Shown piece after piece: positions 53,919 to 63,067 of a stretch of 64,000 nucleotides of DNA (its first letter is position 1; every line of letters begins with the position of its first letter). Source of the stretch: Malaciobacter marinus (GTDB lineage: Bacteria; Campylobacterota; Campylobacteria; Campylobacterales; Arcobacteraceae); assembly GCF_003544855.1 (NCBI RefSeq), contig NZ_CP032101.1, positions 1,674,001 to 1,738,000 of the forward strand, written 5' to 3'. The notes below the pieces were generated by a model, which worked only from the letters and a program-made list of their open reading frames with translations, did no database searches and was not told where the DNA came from. A program made the translations under genes and the position numbers.

Positions 53919-54543
53919 AGATAACTTCAATTTAGCAAATATTATAAAAGAAATGCTTGAAGAAAAAAATTATAAAGTTGATTCTTTCAATGATGGTAAT
54001 TTAGTACTTGACAATTTTATGAATGGATATGATTGTTTCATATTAGATATAAATGTACCTAATATTGATGGATTAACTCTACTTAAAACAATTAGAGATT
54101 ATGATATATCAATACCTGTTATAATAATAAGTTCTAATATTGAATTAAATACAATTAAAAATGCATATATAAAAGGTTGCAATGACTTTTTAAAAAAACC
54201 TTTTTATATTTATGAACTAGAAGCAAAAATAGATTTATTATGTAAAAAAGATACTATTATTTATTTAAATAATGATTTCTATTTTAATACAAATGAGGAA
54301 ATACTTTATAATAATTTAAATAAAGAAATACATTTAACGCATAAAGAGAAACAGTTTTTAATATTAGCTTCAAAATATCCTTCCCAATCTATATCTTTAG
54401 AACTTATAGAACAATATGTATGGGAAGGAGAAATGGCTTCAACAATGAGTATTAGATCACTTATAAAAAGACTTCGTATGAAACTGCCTAAAGATTCAAT
54501 AGAAACAACAACTTATGGATATAAAGTGATATTAACAAAATAA
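53896..54543 (+). CDS. OmpR-family response regulator
   Basis: 215 aa from the ATG at 53896 (AAAGG eight bases upstream; inside the end of the kinase gene). Receiver domain with LILEDNFNLAN, phospho-acceptor Asp in DCFILDINVPNIDG and Lys in FLKKPF; the C-terminal winged helix ends TTYGYKVILTK. Partner of the upstream kinase and probable activator of the torA-like operon (TorR role). Confidence 0.85.
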   Translation: MMKILILEDNFNLANIIKEMLEEKNYKVDSFNDGNLVLDNFMNGYDCFILDINVPNIDGLTLLKTIRDYDISIPVIIISSNIELNTIKNAYIKGCNDFLKKPFYIYELEAKIDLLCKKDTIIYLNNDFYFNTNEEILYNNLNKEIHLTHKEKQFLILASKYPSQSISLELIEQYVWEGEMASTMSIRSLIKRLRMKLPKDSIETTTYGYKVILTK

Positions 54544-54551
54544 ATTAATTA

Positions 54552-56093
54552 TTAGGCAAAAGCCTCTTGTACTGTTTTATAAATAGCTATATCTTTAAAA
54601 ATTTCTCTTTTATCTACTGTTTGTATTTTATCTACATGTCTTTGTTTTAAAACTAGACAAATCTCTATATTTAAATCTTTAAGTTTTAAAATTAACTCTT
54701 CTAATGTAAAAATTGCAGAGATATCCATAAAAGGAACGTTTGTGCAGTTTATAATTAATTTTTCAGTATCCAATAATTTATTTATTTCTTCTTCAAAAAA
54801 AGATGCTGAACCAAAGAAAAAAGCGCCATTTATATCTAAAACTCTTACTTTTTCATTTCCTTTTTCTTCTGAAAAAACTTCTTTTTCCAATGAGATATTT
54901 AATTTGGCCTCTTTTGAAATTCTATATACTATTAAAAGTGAGGCTAAAGTAATACCTACTCCAACTGCCATTATTAAGTCAACAAAAACAGTTAATAAGA
55001 AAACAATTACCATAACAATTAAATCATTTCTAGGTGCATATTTTGCAACTTTTAAAAATTTATAATCTAAAATATCAAGCCCTACTTTCATTAAAATTCC
55101 TGCTAATACAGCTAATGGAATTTGGGAAGCAATAGGAGCTAAAAATAGTACAATTAATACAAGAACTAAAGCATGAATTATTCCTGAAAGTTTTGTTCTC
55201 CCACCACTTTTTACATTAACAACAGTTCTCATAGTGGCACCAGCTCCTGGTATTCCACCAACAAAAGCTACAAGGGTATTTCCAATTCCTTGTCCAATTA
55301 ACTCTTTATTAGAACTATGTTTTGTTTTAGTAATTGAGTCTGCAACTAATGATGTTAATAAAGTATCTATAGTTCCTAAAAGCGCTAAAGTTATTGCTAG
55401 AAGAATTATATCTTTAGATTTTGAAAATTCAAAAACTGGCATAGTAAACTCTGGCAAACTAGTTGGAATCTCACCTATTGTTTTTACATCAAAACTAAAA
55501 AATACACTAATAATTGTCATAATAGTTAAGGCCAAAAGTGCAGGAGGCACAAGCTTTGCAACTTTTTTTGGAGTTATAAGCATAATTAACAAGGTAAAAA
55601 ATGATAATATCAGTGATTCAAAGCTTAAGTTCGTAAAAGTCGATGGCAATTCAAATATAGTTTTTAATACAGAACTTTCAGAATCAACTCCTAAAAAAGG
55701 ATTGATTTGTAAAATTATAATTATAATTCCAATTCCACTCATAAATCCAGAAATCACTGGATAAGGGATGTATCTTACAAATTTACCTATTTTTAAAACT
55801 CCAAATAAAATCTGAAAAATACCTGAAAGAAGTACAACACTCATCACTGCATTAATATCATTATGAAACATAACAATAGCACTTGCAACAACTACTGTCA
55901 TTGGACCAGTAGGTCCAGATATTTGAGAAGAAGTACCACCAAATAAAGAAGCGAAAAAACCTAATATTATTGCTCCATATAGTCCAGCAACTGCACCAGC
56001 ACCACTTGCTACACCAAAGGCTAAAGCTAAGGGTAGTGCAATAATTGCAGCTGTTAAACCACCAAAAAAGTCGCCTTTTAAATTTGACAACAT
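54552..56093 (-). CDS. SulP-family anion transporter with STAS domain
   Basis: 513 aa, about 12-14 helices and a C-terminal STAS domain (about 420-513). FFGGLTAAIIALPLALAFGVASGAGAVAGLYGAII, GGTSSQISGPTGPMTVVV and GGIPGAGATMRTVVNVKSGGRTKLSGI are SulP blocks. Sulfate and bicarbonate are the usual cargoes. Position beside the Tor locus is probably incidental, since it is on the other strand. Confidence 0.88.
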   Translation of the reverse strand: MLSNLKGDFFGGLTAAIIALPLALAFGVASGAGAVAGLYGAIILGFFASLFGGTSSQISGPTGPMTVVVASAIVMFHNDINAVMSVVLLSGIFQILFGVLKIGKFVRYIPYPVISGFMSGIGIIIIILQINPFLGVDSESSVLKTIFELPSTFTNLSFESLILSFFTLLIMLITPKKVAKLVPPALLALTIMTIISVFFSFDVKTIGEIPTSLPEFTMPVFEFSKSKDIILLAITLALLGTIDTLLTSLVADSITKTKHSSNKELIGQGIGNTLVAFVGGIPGAGATMRTVVNVKSGGRTKLSGIIHALVLVLIVLFLAPIASQIPLAVLAGILMKVGLDILDYKFLKVAKYAPRNDLIVMVIVFLLTVFVDLIMAVGVGITLASLLIVYRISKEAKLNISLEKEVFSEEKGNEKVRVLDINGAFFFGSASFFEEEINKLLDTEKLIINCTNVPFMDISAIFTLEELILKLKDLNIEICLVLKQRHVDKIQTVDKREIFKDIAIYKTVQEAFA

Positions 56094-56239
56094 TTTACTC
56101 CTTTATAATTCAATTAAAAGATAATAATAAGTTCACCTTATCTATCTTTGCATTTAGTGTACTCCTTTTTTGCTTATAAAATATTTTACCTTGTATGATA
56201 TTATAATCTTTAAATAAGTTATACTTATAAATTTTATCT

Positions 56240-56353
56240 TTAAATTTTATCCATATTTTTAAACTCTTTTAACTCACTTTTATTAAAACTTGAAATTTGT
56301 GTACCTAAAAGTAAATTTATCATCAAAAAAATTGAAAGTAAGTTTTTTTTCAC
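56240..56353 (-). CDS. Small secreted peptide, 37 aa
   Basis: GTG start with AAGGA seven bases upstream. It reads as a signal-peptide-like stretch (KKNLLSIFLMINLLLG) plus about 20 charged residues (NKSELKEFKNMDKI). It may be a real small exported peptide or the 5' remnant of a lost exported protein. It fills the 334-base gap between sulP and the flavoprotein; nothing else is seen there apart from AT-rich promoter-like DNA. Confidence 0.42.
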   Translation of the reverse strand: MKKNLLSIFLMINLLLGTQISSFNKSELKEFKNMDKI

Positions 56354-56427
56354 GTTGAAATCCTTTTTATTTGTTAGAATTATTTTAATAGATATTTGTG
56401 GAACAATAGTTTTTAAAAGGATAGAAT

Positions 56428-57795
56428 ATGCAAAATTTTGATTTGATAATAATTGGAGCAGGAAGAGCTAGTAATATTGCTGCAAAAGCTGGAAAACTTG
56501 GTAAAAAAGTAGCGCTTATTGAAAAGTCTACTCTGGGAGGCACATGTCCAAATAGAGGCTGTGTTCCATCAAAACTTCTAATAGGCTATGCCCAAAAAAT
56601 TAGAGAAATAAAAGAGTCAAAAAAGCACTTTATTAGAGCAATAATAGATGATATAGACCAAGAAGAGATATTTAAACGCACAAATGAGTATATTTACAGT
56701 GTTGAAGAAAATTATAAAAAGAAATTAAATGATAATGTAACTATATTCAAAGGGGAGGGAAGCTTTTTAGATAATAAAATAGTAAAAGTAAACAACACAA
56801 AACTAACTGCACCTAAAATAATAATTGCAACAGGAACAAGACCAACAAAAGTTCCTTTTGAAAATGCATGGACAAGTGATGATATTTTTCCTTTGATAAA
56901 AGAGATACCTGATTCTATAACAATAGTTGGAGGTGGTTTTATAGCTTGTGAATTAGCAAACTTTTTTGATGCAATTGGAGTAGAAACAACGCAATTAGTA
57001 AGAGGTGATACTCTTTTAGAAAATGAAGATGAAGAAATAAGTGAAATTTTCAAAGAACAATACTGCAAAAATGTAAATGTAAAATTTAATATATCTATTA
57101 AAAATGCATTATATAAAAACAACTCTTTTGAAATAGAGTTAGATAATGATGAAACATATAAAAATGATGCTTTACTTTTTGCAATAGGAAGAGCTTCAAA
57201 TGCTGATACTTTAAAACTTGAAAATACTAATATAAAATTAAATGAAAAAGGTTTTATTAAAAGAGATGAGTTTTTTCAAACTGATGTTGAAGGTGTTTAT
57301 GTAGTAGGTGATGCAAGTGGAGAACATATGCTTCAACACGCTGCTGCATTTGAAATGAATCACCTATTTAAAATGTTATTTGAAGATGAGAAAGAGCCTT
57401 TAAAATTCAAATACATGCCCCATGCTGTATTTAGTCATCCAGAAGTTGCAAGTGTTGGATTAACAGAAAAAAAAGCAAAAGAACAAAATATAAAATATGT
57501 TACATCAACTACAAGTTGGCTTGCAAGTGCAAAAGCTCAAGCACTAAAAATCAAATATCCAAGAACTAAATTTATTCTAAATCCAGATACATATGAAATT
57601 TTGGGTTGTCATCTAATTGGATATGAAAGTGCTACTATGATACATCAAGTTTTAGCAATAATGCATCTTCAAAATGATATTAGAAATTTAAAGGAGATGT
57701 TATATATTCATCCTGCTTTAAGTGAAGCATTACTTCCAGCAGCTGTACAAGCAGTAAAAGCGATACATGAATATAAAGAGTCAAAGAAGATATGA
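56428..57795 (+). CDS. Dihydrolipoamide-dehydrogenase-like flavoprotein disulfide reductase
   Basis: 455 aa, FAD/NAD pyridine-nucleotide disulfide reductase. FAD motif IIIGAGRASNIAAKAG, redox pair in GGTCPNRGCVPSK, NAD motif VGGGFIACELANFF, second FAD block GVYVVGDASG and the catalytic His-Glu pair in HPALSEALLPA. GAGRAS at the FAD motif in place of GAGPGG is unusual. No pyruvate- or oxoglutarate-dehydrogenase genes are nearby, so it may be a mycothione-reductase-like or mercuric-reductase-like enzyme rather than E3. Confidence 0.82.
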   Translation: MQNFDLIIIGAGRASNIAAKAGKLGKKVALIEKSTLGGTCPNRGCVPSKLLIGYAQKIREIKESKKHFIRAIIDDIDQEEIFKRTNEYIYSVEENYKKKLNDNVTIFKGEGSFLDNKIVKVNNTKLTAPKIIIATGTRPTKVPFENAWTSDDIFPLIKEIPDSITIVGGGFIACELANFFDAIGVETTQLVRGDTLLENEDEEISEIFKEQYCKNVNVKFNISIKNALYKNNSFEIELDNDETYKNDALLFAIGRASNADTLKLENTNIKLNEKGFIKRDEFFQTDVEGVYVVGDASGEHMLQHAAAFEMNHLFKMLFEDEKEPLKFKYMPHAVFSHPEVASVGLTEKKAKEQNIKYVTSTTSWLASAKAQALKIKYPRTKFILNPDTYEILGCHLIGYESATMIHQVLAIMHLQNDIRNLKEMLYIHPALSEALLPAAVQAVKAIHEYKESKKI

Positions 57796-57804
57796 CTCTT
57801 TATA
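57772..57804. terminator. Terminator between convergent flavoprotein and sodB genes
   Basis: A perfect 11-bp stem (TATAAAGAGTC with GACTCTTTATA) closes an 11-base loop that holds the stop of the flavoprotein gene. It lies five bases before the end of sodB on the other strand. Confidence 0.65.
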
Positions 57805-57809
57805 GGTAA

Positions 57810-58388
57810 TTATTTAGTTAGATTTTGTGCAACAAAATCCCAGTTTACTAGTTTCCAAAAGTTTTCTAAGTATGCTGGTCTTGCGTTTCTACAGTCGATG
57901 TAGTATGCATGTTCCCAAACATCACATGTTAATAATGGTGTTAAACCTTCAGTAATTGGAGTTTGTGCATTTGAAGTAGAAATAATACTTAATTTTCCAG
58001 CTTCATCTTTAACTAACCAAGCCCAACCTGAACCAAAGTGAGTTACTGCTTTATTTGTAAATTCTGTTTTAAACTCTTCTACTGAACCAAAATTTGCAAC
58101 TATTGCATCTTCTAACTCTTTTGAGATTGATGTCTCATTTGGAGTTAATCCATTCCAGAAGAAATCATGATTAAATACTTGAGCAGCATTATTAAAAACT
58201 CCACCTTCAGAATCTTTGATAATATCAACTAAAGAAGAGTCTTCATGTTTACTACCAGCAATAAGTTCGTTTAATTTGTTTACATATGTTTGATGGTGTT
58301 TCCCATAATGGAATTCTAAAGTCTCTTTTGACATTAATGGTTCTAATGCATCTTTCTCATAAGGTAAAGTCATTAATTCATGTTTCAT
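57810..58388 (-). CDS. sodB: Iron superoxide dismutase
   Basis: Converts superoxide to oxygen and peroxide in the cytoplasm. 192 aa from the ATG at 58388, seven bases after AAGGA; the longer frame adds a leader without support. Metal ligands are in [24 protein letters not shown] and [15 protein letters not shown]. The Gln in [12 protein letters not shown] is the Fe-type mark. Confidence 0.95.
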   Translation of the reverse strand: MKHELMTLPYEKDALEPLMSKETLEFHYGKHHQTYVNKLNELIAGSKHEDSSLVDIIKDSEGGVFNNAAQVFNHDFFWNGLTPNETSISKELEDAIVANFGSVEEFKTEFTNKAVTHFGSGWAWLVKDEAGKLSIISTSNAQTPITEGLTPLLTCDVWEHAYYIDCRNARPAYLENFWKLVNWDFVAQNLTK

Positions 58389-58454
58389 TTTGTTATCCTT
58401 TTGTAAATTATTGTTTTGATAAGTAAAGAATACTCCTATTTGATTGAAAGAATT

Positions 58455-58460
58455 ATTATA
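58455..58460 (-). promoter_or_regulatory. Putative -10 box of sodB
   Basis: TATAAT on the minus strand about 67 bases before the start. Upstream of it lies an imperfect inverted repeat (AGGACAA-aaa-TTGTCTT, about 58482-58498) that could bind an oxidative-stress or iron regulator. Confidence 0.45.
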
Positions 58461-58522
58461 CAAAGAAACTAATTTTTATTTTAAGACAATTTTTGTCCTA
58501 TATAGTAACTTTTAGTAATAAA

Positions 58523-59179
58523 TTATCTATTTAAATATAGGATTTTACCTTTAAAAGCTTTTGGTAAATAATCTGTTATTGGTTTTTCATTTCTTGAAGA
58601 AAAACCAAATGTTTCCATTTTTCTACAAAATGCATTATGATTTCCCCTTGCAGGATCTATAATAATTATTTCACATTTTTCATTTGCATAAAGTTCAATA
58701 AAAGATGAAAGTAAATTTACATGGGTTCTTTCATATAAAACATCACTTCCTATAATAACATCAAATTTTTCAACAATTGATACCTTATCATCCCAACTAG
58801 CTTGAAAGTATGGAATATCTTTTTTACTATTTAATAAGCTATTATATTTTAAAAAACTTGCTACTTCTGGGTGATAATCTGTTGCTGTTATATTTGCACC
58901 TCTTAAATTTAAAACCATACTTGCCAAAGCAAGACCACAACCTAGTTCTAAAATACGCTTACCTTCTATTTCATAAGTTAACATTAAATTTGCCAATACT
59001 TCCCCAGCTTCCCATAAAATACCAAAGATTGGCCACTGTGCAGAAGAAATTCCAAGTTTTTGTGCAATATCATCTTTATCAAAAAATTGTTGTTTATCTT
59101 TTAAAGTTTTTAAGTGAATATCTAAAGTACCAACTTCAATAGTTTGATACTTTATTCGATAGTTATTTTCTTGAGACAT
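58523..59179 (-). CDS. Class I SAM-dependent methyltransferase, lysine-methyltransferase-like
   Basis: 218 aa. Rossmann fold with ILELGCGLALASMVLNLRGANITATDYHP and DVIIGSDVLYERTHV, the pattern of the PF10294-type (METTL/NNMT-like) protein methyltransferases; WPIFGILWEAGEVLANLM precedes it. Target unknown. Single gene with promoter-like DNA behind it. Confidence 0.72.
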   Translation of the reverse strand: MSQENNYRIKYQTIEVGTLDIHLKTLKDKQQFFDKDDIAQKLGISSAQWPIFGILWEAGEVLANLMLTYEIEGKRILELGCGLALASMVLNLRGANITATDYHPEVASFLKYNSLLNSKKDIPYFQASWDDKVSIVEKFDVIIGSDVLYERTHVNLLSSFIELYANEKCEIIIIDPARGNHNAFCRKMETFGFSSRNEKPITDYLPKAFKGKILYLNR

Positions 59180-59283
59180 ATAATACCTTAATATGATTTA
59201 TTGTTGAAATCTTTAAATTATGGTATTAAAAGTAGATTGTACTAGTTCAGACAAAGTCTTTTTGGTAGAATGATATTTATAAA

Positions 59284-59302
59284 ACCAATTTTTAAAATTG
59301 GT
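59284..59302 (-). terminator. Terminator of the RNase H gene
   Basis: ACCAATTTT and AAAATTGGT form an inverted repeat around a single T. On the minus strand the stem is followed by TTTTAT and lies about 35 bases after the RNase H stop. Confidence 0.5.
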
Positions 59303-59336
59303 GTAATTATAGCCAAAATATAAAATAATAACAATA

Positions 59337-59813
59337 TTATAAAATTATTTCATTTCTTAATTTAGCTCTTGATTCTTTATCCACTAAAAAAAAGCAATCA
59401 TCTATTTCATCTTTTGTCGATGCTTTTTTGTGCCCTTTTACTTTTATAATTTCAAAATTATATTTATCATAAAGTAAAAAAAACTCTTTATAAAGTTCTT
59501 CGTTTTTAACTTTTTTACCTGTTTTTGTGGTGTAATTACTATTTTGTAACTTTTCTCTTCTATTTAGTAGTGATAAAATATTTTGACAGTCTGTATAAAC
59601 TATAAACTTTTCACTACAATCAATTTGTGTTACAGCCCAAATAAATGTTTGAACTTCTAATTTTGTAGAAGAAGTGTCTTCAAATTTTTTTGTAAAGATT
59701 TTTTGTTCTTTGCAAGTGTTTAACTCTTTGCAAAAAAGATATGCCCCAAAACCAATATTTTTTTGAGGATTAACACTTCCATCTACAAATAGTTTATATA
59801 TTATTTTTTCCAT
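59337..59813 (-). CDS. RNase HI-family ribonuclease
   Basis: 158 aa. The four acidic active-site residues are in FVDGSVNP (Asp), SSTKLEVQTF (Glu), YTDCQN (Asp) and the late DDCFFLVDKESR (Asp), in the RNase H order; the HKKAS segment holds the conserved His. Sequence is divergent from E. coli RnhA, and this may be a second RNase H of the genome. Confidence 0.75.
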   Translation of the reverse strand: MEKIIYKLFVDGSVNPQKNIGFGAYLFCKELNTCKEQKIFTKKFEDTSSTKLEVQTFIWAVTQIDCSEKFIVYTDCQNILSLLNRREKLQNSNYTTKTGKKVKNEELYKEFFLLYDKYNFEIIKVKGHKKASTKDEIDDCFFLVDKESRAKLRNEIIL

Positions 59814-59924
59814 AAACGAAGTATATCACTAATTTTTCTTATATTTACTTTTTATAGATGTTTTTAATAACTTTAGATATAAATAAGTAAATTTATATAA
59901 AATAAGAAAAACAAAAGGCAAGTT

Positions 59925-60623
59925 ATGAAATTTGATAAATTATATGAGGGAAAATTAATAAAAAGATATAAAAGATTTTTAGCAGATATTAAATTAGATA
60001 CAGGAGAAGAGATAACTGCACATGTTCCAAATAGTGGTGCTATGACTTCTTGTATTGAACAAGACTGTCCAGTTTGGGTTACTTACCATGACAATCCAAA
60101 AAGAAAATTAAAATATACATTAGAACTTACACAAATGGAAAACAATTTAATATGTACGAATACAACAGTTGCAAATAAAATAGCAATTGAAGCAATAAAT
60201 AATGGAAAAATAAAAGAACTTCAAGGTTATGATAGCTTAAAACCAGAACAAAAATATGGTAAAAACAGTAGAATTGATATACTTTTAGAAAGTGACCATG
60301 ATAATAAAAAGTGCTATGTAGAAATAAAAAGCGTAAGCTTAAAACTTGATGATACATTGGCTTTTCCAGATGCAGTTACAAGTAGAGGCACAAAACATCT
60401 AAATGAATTAAGAGATATGGTAAAAGAAGGTCATAGAGCTGTAATGTTATATGTTATTCAAAGAACAGATGATAAAGAGTTTAAAATTGCAAAAGAGATT
60501 GATCCTAAATATTATGAAACTTTTCAAGAAGTTATACAAGAAGGAGTTGAAGTAATTGTTTATCAATCATCTATATCAAAAAAAGAGATAAATATAACAA
60601 AAAGTAAAATGTTAAGTAATTAA
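59925..60623 (+). CDS. sfsA: SfsA-family nuclease
   Basis: 232 aa. EGKLIKRYKRFLADIKLDTGEEITAHVPNSGAM, the RIDILLE segment and VEIKSVSL, FPDAVTSRGTKHL are SfsA blocks, holding an OB-like N-terminus and a PD-(D/E)XK nuclease core (Asp in RIDILL, Glu-x-Lys in VEIKS). The family was named for sugar-fermentation stimulation, but the fold is a nuclease. Confidence 0.92.
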   Translation: MKFDKLYEGKLIKRYKRFLADIKLDTGEEITAHVPNSGAMTSCIEQDCPVWVTYHDNPKRKLKYTLELTQMENNLICTNTTVANKIAIEAINNGKIKELQGYDSLKPEQKYGKNSRIDILLESDHDNKKCYVEIKSVSLKLDDTLAFPDAVTSRGTKHLNELRDMVKEGHRAVMLYVIQRTDDKEFKIAKEIDPKYYETFQEVIQEGVEVIVYQSSISKKEINITKSKMLSN

Positions 60624-60647
60624 ACTTTTTTAATATTGATTTTAAAG

Positions 60648-60653
60648 TATAAT
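60648..60653 (+). promoter_or_regulatory. Putative -10 box of the MscS-like gene
   Basis: TATAAT 32 bases before the ATG, preceded by T-rich DNA. Confidence 0.4.
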
Positions 60654-60684
60654 ACATAATAAATATAAAGCGTGGAATAATAAA

Positions 60685-61599
60685 ATGAATATTTTAAAAA
60701 ATTTATTTACAGATTTAGAAAATTTATTAAATTTATTAAATAATTTTGATTATAGTAAGTTGATATTATTAGTAGTAACATTACTTGTGATTTATATAAT
60801 TCATATCATCTTTTTAAATCGATATCACAAAAGTAAAATAAATAAAACCAAAATAGAATTAAAAAAAATAAATTTAGAAGCAACACTAAATTTGAAAAGA
60901 CAAAATTTACTTAAAGTATATATGATACTGTTTTTATTGAGTTCATTTATTATTATATCTCAAAATAATTTAACTGTTATAGTACCTGTATTATCGGCAT
61001 TAATACTAATTTTACTTTTTTCAATAAAAGAGCAATTAAACAATATATTTCTAGGTTTAGCTTATAAATCATCTGTTTTAACAACTATATATGAGGGGAT
61101 GGAATTTTATTTTAAGGATACACCAAATGAAATATGCAAGATAACAAAAGTTAATCTATTTAAAACAATATATAAAAATCAAAAAACAGGTCAATTACTT
61201 TCACTTGAAAATAAAACATTAAATGAATCAGAAATTATCCATAAAGTAATCATAGATTTAGATTATATTGAGTTTAAATACATTGTAAGCAATGATTTTG
61301 ATTTTGACCAATATGTAAAGCAAACAAGAAAAAAATTAAAAGAGTATGTAAATACAGTAGATGTAGATTTTAAAACTTTAAGACAAACCATATTATCTTT
61401 AAAATCAAAGTACAATACAACTCCTTTTTTAAAACCAATTTACACAATAGATATAAACTATAATACAAAAGAAGATGTAATAATCAAAATAAAACTATCT
61501 ACATATAAATATGATTATGAAAATTATTTAGATGATTTTTTAAAATTTAGACCTAAACAAATATACAAAAATAAAAATGAATTAGAAAAAAATATATAA
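60685..61599 (+). CDS. Divergent MscS-like mechanosensitive channel protein
   Basis: 304 aa with three membrane helices (about 25-45, 74-92, 93-112), the last running into SIKEQLNNIFLGLAYKSSVLTTIYEGMEF. This recalls the pore helix and the start of the MscS beta domain (GLALQ..LSNFAAG), and the KVNLFKTIYKNQKTGQLLSLENKTLNESEI part recalls its Thr-x-IPN loop. The rest is highly divergent, Lys-rich, with a likely C-terminal alpha/beta domain. Call from pattern only. Confidence 0.55.
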   Translation: MNILKNLFTDLENLLNLLNNFDYSKLILLVVTLLVIYIIHIIFLNRYHKSKINKTKIELKKINLEATLNLKRQNLLKVYMILFLLSSFIIISQNNLTVIVPVLSALILILLFSIKEQLNNIFLGLAYKSSVLTTIYEGMEFYFKDTPNEICKITKVNLFKTIYKNQKTGQLLSLENKTLNESEIIHKVIIDLDYIEFKYIVSNDFDFDQYVKQTRKKLKEYVNTVDVDFKTLRQTILSLKSKYNTTPFLKPIYTIDINYNTKEDVIIKIKLSTYKYDYENYLDDFLKFRPKQIYKNKNELEKNI

Positions 61600-61694
61600 G
61601 CAAAAATAAAATCTATTAAATAAGTTTTTCTTATCAAATTTATTTAATAATACATAAGATATAATTATATTAACTTTATAACAAAGGATAATAT

Positions 61695-61880
61695 ATGAAT
61701 ATCTATGAAAAGATTAGAGGAATATGTAGACCAATAAGAATTATAGTAGGAGTAGTACTAATTACTATTGGAGTTATTATTCAAAATCCTTGGTTTTTCT
61801 TAGGTGTAATACCTCTATTAGCAGGAGTTATAAACTTCTGTCCTTTATGTAGTATCACTAAAAAGTGCTCAATTAAATAA
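61695..61880 (+). CDS. DUF2892-family small membrane protein
   Basis: 61 aa, two helices (about 15-30 and 32-48) and an end CPLCSITKKC. RPIRIIVGVVLITIGV and WFFLGVIPLLAGVINFCPLCS match the YgaP-like transmembrane domain (DUF2892). Often fused to rhodanese; here alone. AAGGA precedes the ATG. Confidence 0.82.
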   Translation: MNIYEKIRGICRPIRIIVGVVLITIGVIIQNPWFFLGVIPLLAGVINFCPLCSITKKCSIK

Positions 61881-61888
61881 GTAAATAG

Positions 61889-62974
61889 TTAAAGAGTTTT
61901 CTCTTTAACTTCTACTATTTTATATATATTTCCACTATCAGTTGCAAAATATATATTTCCAGAAATATCTTCTGTTACTACTCTTATTCTTTCATTTAGT
62001 TTACTAAAAACTCTTTTTTCATCTATTGGCTTAAGATTTTCATCTAATCTTATAATATTTATATGAGTTAGTTTTAATGCTGTAGAAATTAATGCACCCT
62101 TTAAACTTTTGTATTTTTTTCCACTATAAACTATTAGTGAACTTGGTGCAATTGAAGGAGTATAATGTTTAATAGGATCAATCAAGCCTTTTTCTTGAGT
62201 TTTACCTACACTAATAGGAGCCCAATACTCTTTTCCCAAAGATACTCTTGGCCATCCATAATTTTGTGCTTTTTTAATTATGTTTATTTCATCTCCACCT
62301 CTTGGACCATGTTCATTTGAAAAAAGGATTTTTGTATTTTTATCATAAAAAAGCCCTTGAGGATTCCTATGCCCATAACTATAAATCTCTTTTAAAATAT
62401 CTTTATTGTAAAAAAAAGGATTAGTTTTTGGCACTGTGCCATCTAAATTCAATCTTATAATAGATCCTGCATGATTGCTTAAGGTTTGAGCATTATCTCT
62501 TTCTCCCCTATCTCCAACGCTAAAATAGATATGATGTTCATCAAAAGTTATTCTACTTCCAAAATGTCTTGTAGTATTTGTTGCACTTTTAGTAACTAAA
62601 ATATCTTCTATATTAACAAGTTTTTCATTTATTAATTTTGCTTTTGCAAGTGTAGTCACACCCATATTATTTATATTTTTAACATATGTAAAAAATATTG
62701 TATTATCATTTTTAAAATTTAAAGAGGCTTTTACATCAAGTAACCCAGCCTGTCCTTTTTCATATACATCTAACTTTTTAATATATTTCAAGGTATTACT
62801 ATTTGTATCTAAAATAGCAAAAAAACCATTTTTAAAACTGACTATTGCTTTACTCTTATCATAAAAATCCATTCCCCAAATTATGCTTTTTGCTTCAACT
62901 ATTTTCGAAGCTTTAAAAGAAGCAAATAAATTACTTGCAAGAATAATCATAACAAAAAATATTGTCTTCTTCAT
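61889..62974 (-). CDS. PQQ-dependent aldose-sugar-dehydrogenase-like protein (YliI type)
   Basis: 361 aa with a signal peptide (1-18, ending LFA). Six-bladed beta-propeller of the GSDH family: TRHFGSRITFDEHHIYFSVGDRGERDNAQ, IYSYGHRNPQGLFYD and FSNEHGPRGGDEINIIKKAQNYGWP. Soluble periplasmic dehydrogenase using PQQ, oxidising sugars; no PQQ synthesis genes lie in the window. Confidence 0.87.
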   Translation of the reverse strand: MKKTIFFVMIILASNLFASFKASKIVEAKSIIWGMDFYDKSKAIVSFKNGFFAILDTNSNTLKYIKKLDVYEKGQAGLLDVKASLNFKNDNTIFFTYVKNINNMGVTTLAKAKLINEKLVNIEDILVTKSATNTTRHFGSRITFDEHHIYFSVGDRGERDNAQTLSNHAGSIIRLNLDGTVPKTNPFFYNKDILKEIYSYGHRNPQGLFYDKNTKILFSNEHGPRGGDEINIIKKAQNYGWPRVSLGKEYWAPISVGKTQEKGLIDPIKHYTPSIAPSSLIVYSGKKYKSLKGALISTALKLTHINIIRLDENLKPIDEKRVFSKLNERIRVVTEDISGNIYFATDSGNIYKIVEVKEKTL

Positions 62975-63067
62975 TTTTATTCCTTATATTTTATAGAAAA
63001 TTAAAACTTTTATATTTTAACAATAATACATTAAATAACTTATAAATTTATAAACTAAGTATTAGTA

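Noticed and set aside
59220-59340. Possible tRNA or small RNA in the gap after the methyltransferase gene
   Set aside because: No cloverleaf or CCA-type end could be drawn; the palindrome there is explained as an RNase H gene terminator.
63040-63053. TTATAAATTTATAA palindrome before the sugar dehydrogenase
   Set aside because: Purely A/T palindromes of this length are expected by chance in such AT-rich gaps.
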